Position numbers and translations under genes: made by a program. From positions 1 through 9,964 of the forward strand of contig JADJGZ010000007.1 in NCBI GenBank assembly GCA_016707785.1: 9,964 nt of DNA, given 5' to 3'. Positions 6,634 to 9,964 of this stretch are shown here, piece by piece (the stretch's first letter is position 1; the number at the start of each line of letters is the position of its first letter). Source of the stretch: Bacteroidales bacterium (GTDB lineage: Bacteria; Bacteroidota; Bacteroidia; Bacteroidales; UBA4417). The notes below the pieces were generated by a model, which worked only from the letters and a program-made list of their open reading frames with translations, had not been told where the DNA came from and searched no databases.

Positions 6634-8568
6634 ATGAAAAATCTATTTACCCTTATTTCGCTCCTAGTGATTCCCTTTATCATTTTTGCTCAACCGAAAC
6701 CGGAATATTCATGGCGCTATTACCGCCCGGGAAATACCGGGATACAGGGTGATGTCGCCACTTCCCTTTGGGTAGATGGAAACGGCGATCCTTATATTGC
6801 TGCTAACACCGGGAACTGGGGAGAAGGTGGAGTGGCTAAATTTGATCAGTCGGAGAATAAATGGATTAATTATTCAAATGTGGATTACCAGGTCATGGGT
6901 TCATTTGATAATGGGGATATTCAGCTTCATGATATTGTTGAAGATTATAATCATAACCTCTGGATGGGGTCTTTTACCGGGGCTCTAAGGTTTAACCCTC
7001 AGACAGGGGTATCTTCAATGCAGAATTTTGGGACCTCCAATTCTGACCTTCTTGGTTTTACTATGGATATTGACCTGGCTCCCGACAGTTCTGTCTGGTT
7101 TACCAGTGGCGCATTGGTTCGTTATAATCCATCTTCGGATGAATGGACTTCCTGGGAAGGGTCCAATGTCCGTATTGCTGTCCAGCCCAAGCCTGATGGA
7201 AGCTACCTGGTTTGGTCAGCAGATACCTACTTTGGTTATGTATTTACTTTTAACAGTGCCACCCAGACTTATACTAACTATACCCCGGAAGCCATTGGTG
7301 ATATAGCCGGCCTTCCCGGTAAGGATTGTGTGGATGATGCCGGGAACTTCTGGGCCTTGAGGATGTCTGACAATGGGAACTGGGAAACCCTGGAATATCA
7401 GCGCCCGGATGGGACCTGGGTATACCCGGCCCCTCCTTATGAGAATATCAGCTATTATATCGATGCTTTTAAAGCCTATGGCGATGGGAAAGCATTACTG
7501 GTGACTGCAAATGCTGAAACATGGATGTTCGATGGCACAAGCTGGAATAACTATGGCACCTGGCGCCCTAATCAGCCTACTTATTCGGTAGATACAGATG
7601 AACAGGGCAATGTATGGGTCTGTGGTGCAGAAGGGGCAGCAAAACGCGACATTATTACCGGCACATGGCAGAGATACAGGATCACCAATACCTCACAAAT
7701 TGATTATTTTGTTGAGGATTTGTCGATCGATGAACAAGGAAATGTATGGTTCTGCGGAAATGCAGGAACAGGAGTAGGCGGATTCCAGAAATTCGACGGA
7801 TCACGCTGGACAGGCTTCAACCCTTATACCTACGGAATTGGTTATCCTTTTCCCTTTGAAGCCGATAACACACAGGCAATCTATGCCAGGCCTTCGAATG
7901 GCGATATCGTTATAAACCCTACTTTCCATGGAATACATGAATGGGATGGCAGTAGTTTCAATGCTTTGGAGGATTTTATGACAAGTTCGGAAGGATTTGT
8001 CGAAGGTTCAGATGGAAAATTATGGAGTATAGGGGAATATTATAGCCTCCGATATTATAATGAAGCAAACTCGGAATGGATTTCTGTTCCTATCGTGGGC
8101 TGGGGAAGTAAAGTGATACAGGACCCTGCAATTCAAGGGAATATATGGGCATTGACTGATTATGAGATATTGCGTACTGATGGGAATACGACACTATCAT
8201 TACCTATTGAGAATTTTCCCGGTTCTGCAGCCTGGTTTACAGGAATTGCTGCCGATCAGAATGGGATTATGTGGACAGGCACCTGGTCGCAATTCACTAG
8301 TACCGGAAGTACATTGATACGCTATGATGCCAATACAGGTGATTATCAAACCTGGTCGTATGATGAGGGTTGGCCTTTCCCCGGGGAACATGTCCGCCCA
8401 CTGACCATAACACCTGATGGGCGACTTTGGATGCAATATGATTCAGAGTATCCCTCTACTAATTCCGGTATCCTTTGGTATGATGGAGTAACAGTAGAAG
8501 CCTTACCCTCTTCACCAGGGGGCGTACCACAATGGGGTGGATTGCCAACAGCACCATCAAAGACATGA
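6634..8568 (+). CDS. Secreted T9SS beta-propeller protein, main part (C-terminus continues in another frame)
   Basis: The frame encodes 644 residues. The signal peptide covers residues 1-19 (cut after Ala19 in IIFA|Q). The rest is many propeller-like blades with the recurring 'GN-W' turn: 'NHNLWMGSFTG', 'DEQGNVWVCGAEGA', 'DEQGNVWFCGNAG', 'DQNGIMWTGTWS', 'DGRLWMQYDSE'. These resemble two-component-regulator propeller (Reg_prop-like) repeats in secreted Bacteroidota proteins. The last six codons are likely wrong frame. Adding one A near 8547 and one G near 8567 gives GGLP-NSTIKDM-EVRPTANGYELW and fuses the frame to the sorting domain ending at 8956, for a 774-residue protein. A cell-surface or secreted role is inferred from the signal peptide and sorting domain; no catalytic motif is visible. 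It is transcribed alone on the plus strand. Confidence 0.87.
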   Translation: MKNLFTLISLLVIPFIIFAQPKPEYSWRYYRPGNTGIQGDVATSLWVDGNGDPYIAANTGNWGEGGVAKFDQSENKWINYSNVDYQVMGSFDNGDIQLHDIVEDYNHNLWMGSFTGALRFNPQTGVSSMQNFGTSNSDLLGFTMDIDLAPDSSVWFTSGALVRYNPSSDEWTSWEGSNVRIAVQPKPDGSYLVWSADTYFGYVFTFNSATQTYTNYTPEAIGDIAGLPGKDCVDDAGNFWALRMSDNGNWETLEYQRPDGTWVYPAPPYENISYYIDAFKAYGDGKALLVTANAETWMFDGTSWNNYGTWRPNQPTYSVDTDEQGNVWVCGAEGAAKRDIITGTWQRYRITNTSQIDYFVEDLSIDEQGNVWFCGNAGTGVGGFQKFDGSRWTGFNPYTYGIGYPFPFEADNTQAIYARPSNGDIVINPTFHGIHEWDGSSFNALEDFMTSSEGFVEGSDGKLWSIGEYYSLRYYNEANSEWISVPIVGWGSKVIQDPAIQGNIWALTDYEILRTDGNTTLSLPIENFPGSAAWFTGIAADQNGIMWTGTWSQFTSTGSTLIRYDANTGDYQTWSYDEGWPFPGEHVRPLTITPDGRLWMQYDSEYPSTNSGILWYDGVTVEALPSSPGGVPQWGGLPTAPSKT

Positions 8569-8956
8569 AGTTCGTCCGACTGCCAATGGCTATGAGTTAT
8601 GGATGAGCTGCCTTGGCAGAGGAATTGCAGTATTGGATGTGGTTACAGGTACTGTTGGGGTTCAGGAATCTGCCAGCAACTGGCCGGAAACTTCAATGAC
8701 AGCAAAGCCTAATCCTGCAAGCGAAAAGGTTGATATCAGCTTCCTTCTGAAGAATTCAGGAAGAGCAAATTTATCTGTCTATGATTTACATGGACGACTC
8801 GTAAAGGAGCTGTCGAATGAAACCATGGAAAAAGGTGTGAATACAATCCAATGGGACCTGCTCAACCAGTCTGGCAGCATGACAGGCAAAGGGGTTTATA
8901 TTGCGAGGCTAACCGCTGATGGAAATACAGAATCCATCAAGATTGTTGTCAGGTAA
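8537..8956 (+). CDS. T9SS type A sorting domain, C-terminal continuation of the 6634 propeller protein
   Basis: The genuine part starts at about 8568 ('VRPTANGYELWMSCLGRG'), so the ATG at 8537 is probably not a real start. The last blade and linker lead into a typical sorting domain of about 80 residues: 'AKPNPASEKVDISFLL', 'ANLSVYDLHGRLVKEL', 'GVNTIQWDL' and the closing 'GKGVYIARLTADG...IKIVV'. The stop TAA is at 8954-8956. The domain also resembles FlgD-Ig-like C-terminal folds, which share the strand order. It lies two net base losses out of frame from the upstream protein; the intervening 20 bases read sensibly only in the third frame, showing two separate events. Immediately downstream is a short gap shared with a convergent gene. 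Confidence 0.83.
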   Translation: MDCQQHHQRHEVRPTANGYELWMSCLGRGIAVLDVVTGTVGVQESASNWPETSMTAKPNPASEKVDISFLLKNSGRANLSVYDLHGRLVKELSNETMEKGVNTIQWDLLNQSGSMTGKGVYIARLTADGNTESIKIVVR

Positions 8957-9028
8957 TTAGATGATGCATTTTTGTGATCGCCTCAGTTGCTTCACTCAAA
9001 TGCAATACAAAGGGTAAACTGGGAGTGA

Positions 9029-9458
9029 TTACACCCCAATGTCCTCATTCCACAATTCTGGCTTTTCAATCATGAAAGTTTCCATCATGCTGATACATTC
9101 TGGACTATCGACAACGGTTACCTCTACTTGATTAGCTTTCAGGAGTTCTTCACCACCCTAAAGCTTCGGTTTCACCGATCACCACTTTTGGAATGCCATA
9201 AAGCAGGAATAGCTCCTGTGCACATTGGACTGGGGATAAGGTGGTATAAAGAATACATTCCCGGTAAACATTGGCCTTTTGCCTGCCGGCATTTTCAAGG
9301 CATCCATTTCGGCATGCAGCACAACACTGCCTTTTGTACCCTTTGATTGTGGCCCTTCCAAGTATCCTGCCTTATGAACCAGTACCGATCCAATGGGAAT
9401 ACCCCTTCTGAAAGGCCTGCTTTTGCTTCAGCTCTGCAGCTGATAAGAATTCATCCAT
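9029..9458 (-). pseudogene. Cytosine/guanine-type nucleoside deaminase (CDA superfamily), broken by about ten indels
   Basis: No single frame covers the gene, but joining frames gives about 145 residues, close to the 140-160 usual for yeast-type cytosine deaminases. In order on the minus strand: 'MDEFLSAA' (ATG 9458), 'EAKAGLSEG', 'IPIGSVLVHK', the zinc/catalytic motif 'VVLHAEMDAL' (His codon 9316-9314, Glu 9310-9308), 'NVYRECILYTTLSP', the 'PCPMCTGA' zinc-cysteine motif (present only if one T is restored near 9230), 'LLYGIPKVVIGE', and the end 'IEKPELWNEDIGV'. The family hydrolyses an amino group from a free base or nucleoside, using zinc bound by one His and two Cys. Most lesions are one-base losses in runs (near 9432, 9403, 9370, 9354, 9333, 9297). 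That all motifs persist favours sequencing error over decay. A -7-like box lies 29 bases upstream. Yeast-type cytosine or guanine specificity cannot be decided. Confidence 0.75.
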
Positions 9459-9486
9459 GGTTTAATGGGATTGTCTGTAATTAAAA

Positions 9487-9494
9487 CAAATATA
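9487..9494 (-). promoter_or_regulatory. Candidate -7 box of the deaminase gene
   Basis: The minus strand reads TATATTTG, a full match to TAnnTTTG, with 28 bases between the box and the ATG at 9458. No TTG is found at the usual 19-base spacing. Correct placement directly before a promoter-less gene start supports it. Confidence 0.45.
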
Positions 9495-9530
9495 CCAGAA
9501 ATTAGAATGAAAGGGATCACACAGATATTG

Positions 9531-9655
9531 CACGAATTGACACGAATAAAATATTCTTTATGGAGGATTATGAGTTAATGAGTAAATGTTACCTTACATA
9601 TTCATGTTCATTCATCCGTGATATTGATTCGTCCGCCAGTAGGCGGATTCGTGGA
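9531..9655. repeat. Intergenic repeat-like element with CACGAAT/ATTCGTG units and a CCGCC hairpin
   Basis: The gap between the deaminase and DUF6157 genes holds CACGAAT twice at 9531-9547, ten bases apart. ATTCGT occurs at 9627-9632 and ATTCGTGG at 9647-9654, i.e. the opposite orientation, giving an inverted arrangement overall. Between the two right-hand copies is a perfect hairpin, TCCGCC-AGTA-GGCGGA (9632-9647). Another CACGAAT follows at 9688-9694. I recall similar ATTCGTG-type dispersed repeats between genes in Bacteroidota, which would make this a repetitive (MITE- or REP-like) element; that cannot be tested in one window. No open frame of interest was seen here. Confidence 0.5.
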
Positions 9656-9701
9656 AAAATAACAATCCACAAACCCGTCGATAGAAGCACGAATGAAGGA
9701 C

Positions 9702-9964
9702 TTATTTTTTTGAGGATCTCATCCCGAAAAGCTGTTTCAGGTTGGGATCGGAAGCAAAGGCATCATATTCAGGGCTACCTTTTGGAATGAGGGCTACCTT
9801 TCCTTCGGCATCATGATGTATGCCCCATCCATACGTTTTTACCAGCGGGGAACATCGTAAACAGGCTTGTCCTTTCGAAAAGTACTGCTCCCACTCCCGG
9901 CCGAAATCTGAATCAGGCACCTCTTTTTTGAGGCTATGCACCTGAATAAGACCTCATCTGATGT
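9702..9964 (-). CDS. DUF6157 family protein, C-terminal part, with one frameshift and cut by the window edge
   Basis: The frame from 9941 to 9702 encodes 79 residues beginning 'HSLKKEVPDSDFGREWEQYF', then 'SKGQACLRCSPLVKTYGWGI', 'HHDAEGKVALIP' and ending 'MRSSKK'. I recognise these as the C-terminal half of DUF6157, small soluble proteins of about 130-140 residues without known function. The apparent GTG start at 9941 is not real. The sequence beyond it, in another frame, reads 'TSDEVLF', the expected preceding motif; one missing C near 9944 (TTCC read as TTC) would give TSDEVLFQVHSLKKEV. Roughly 45 N-terminal residues lie beyond the window. No membrane segment or signal peptide is visible. 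It is a separate unit from the deaminase, with a repeat-like gap of over 200 bases between. Confidence 0.72.

Noticed and set aside
8965..9004. TGCATTT/AAATGCA inverted repeat as a bidirectional terminator between convergent genes
   Set aside because: Seven base pairs with a 26-base loop and no T-tract on the outward side; too weak to call, though the location would suit a terminator.
9531..9694. CRISPR array
   Set aside because: The repeated units are only seven bases long, irregularly spaced and in both orientations.

Overview
The window reads as genomic DNA from a member of the Bacteroidota. Two large exported beta-propeller-type proteins each end in a type IX secretion system (T9SS) type A sorting domain, T9SS being confined to this phylum. 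Upstream regions carry boxes of the Bacteroidota promoter form TAnnTTTG, one with a TTG exactly 19 bp further upstream. The genus cannot be told from the sequence alone.

Layout. Positions 1-6234 are coded on the minus strand. At the left edge is a secreted SBBP-type propeller protein (239-1546) whose sorting domain (1-254) lies in another frame. Next is a compact three-gene unit, transcribed from about 5009 down to 1749: a three-helix membrane protein, an exported trypsin-like serine protease, and a second three-helix membrane protein. The two membrane proteins appear to be diverged paralogues flanking the protease. Then come a DUF3788-type protein (5285-5704) and a small four-helix membrane protein (5833-6234). 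A 400-base gap (6235-6633) holds a G+C-rich island of unknown nature and the upstream region of a plus-strand T9SS propeller protein (6634-8956, interrupted near 8547 and 8567). Convergent to that is a cytosine/guanine-deaminase-like gene (9029-9458, minus) broken by about ten small indels. A repeat-like intergenic stretch follows, and then the C-terminal part of a DUF6157-type protein (9702 to the window end, minus), also frameshifted.

How the genes fit together. The protease cassette is the most system-like element. The genes are close together (22 nt, then a TGATG stop/start overlap). The protease has a signal peptide and a complete His-Asp-Ser triad, and both partners are predicted to place a domain with cysteines at conserved spacing on the same periplasmic side. 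A membrane-anchored, envelope-side proteolytic complex is a reasonable inference, but nothing in the sequence gives its substrate.

Quality caution. Every gene between 1749 and about 8540 is clean. The far left edge has one frameshift and the right-hand 1.4 kb has about thirteen, mostly losses of one base in homopolymer runs while motifs and C-termini are preserved. This looks more like sequencing or assembly error at low coverage than gene decay, although decay cannot be excluded.
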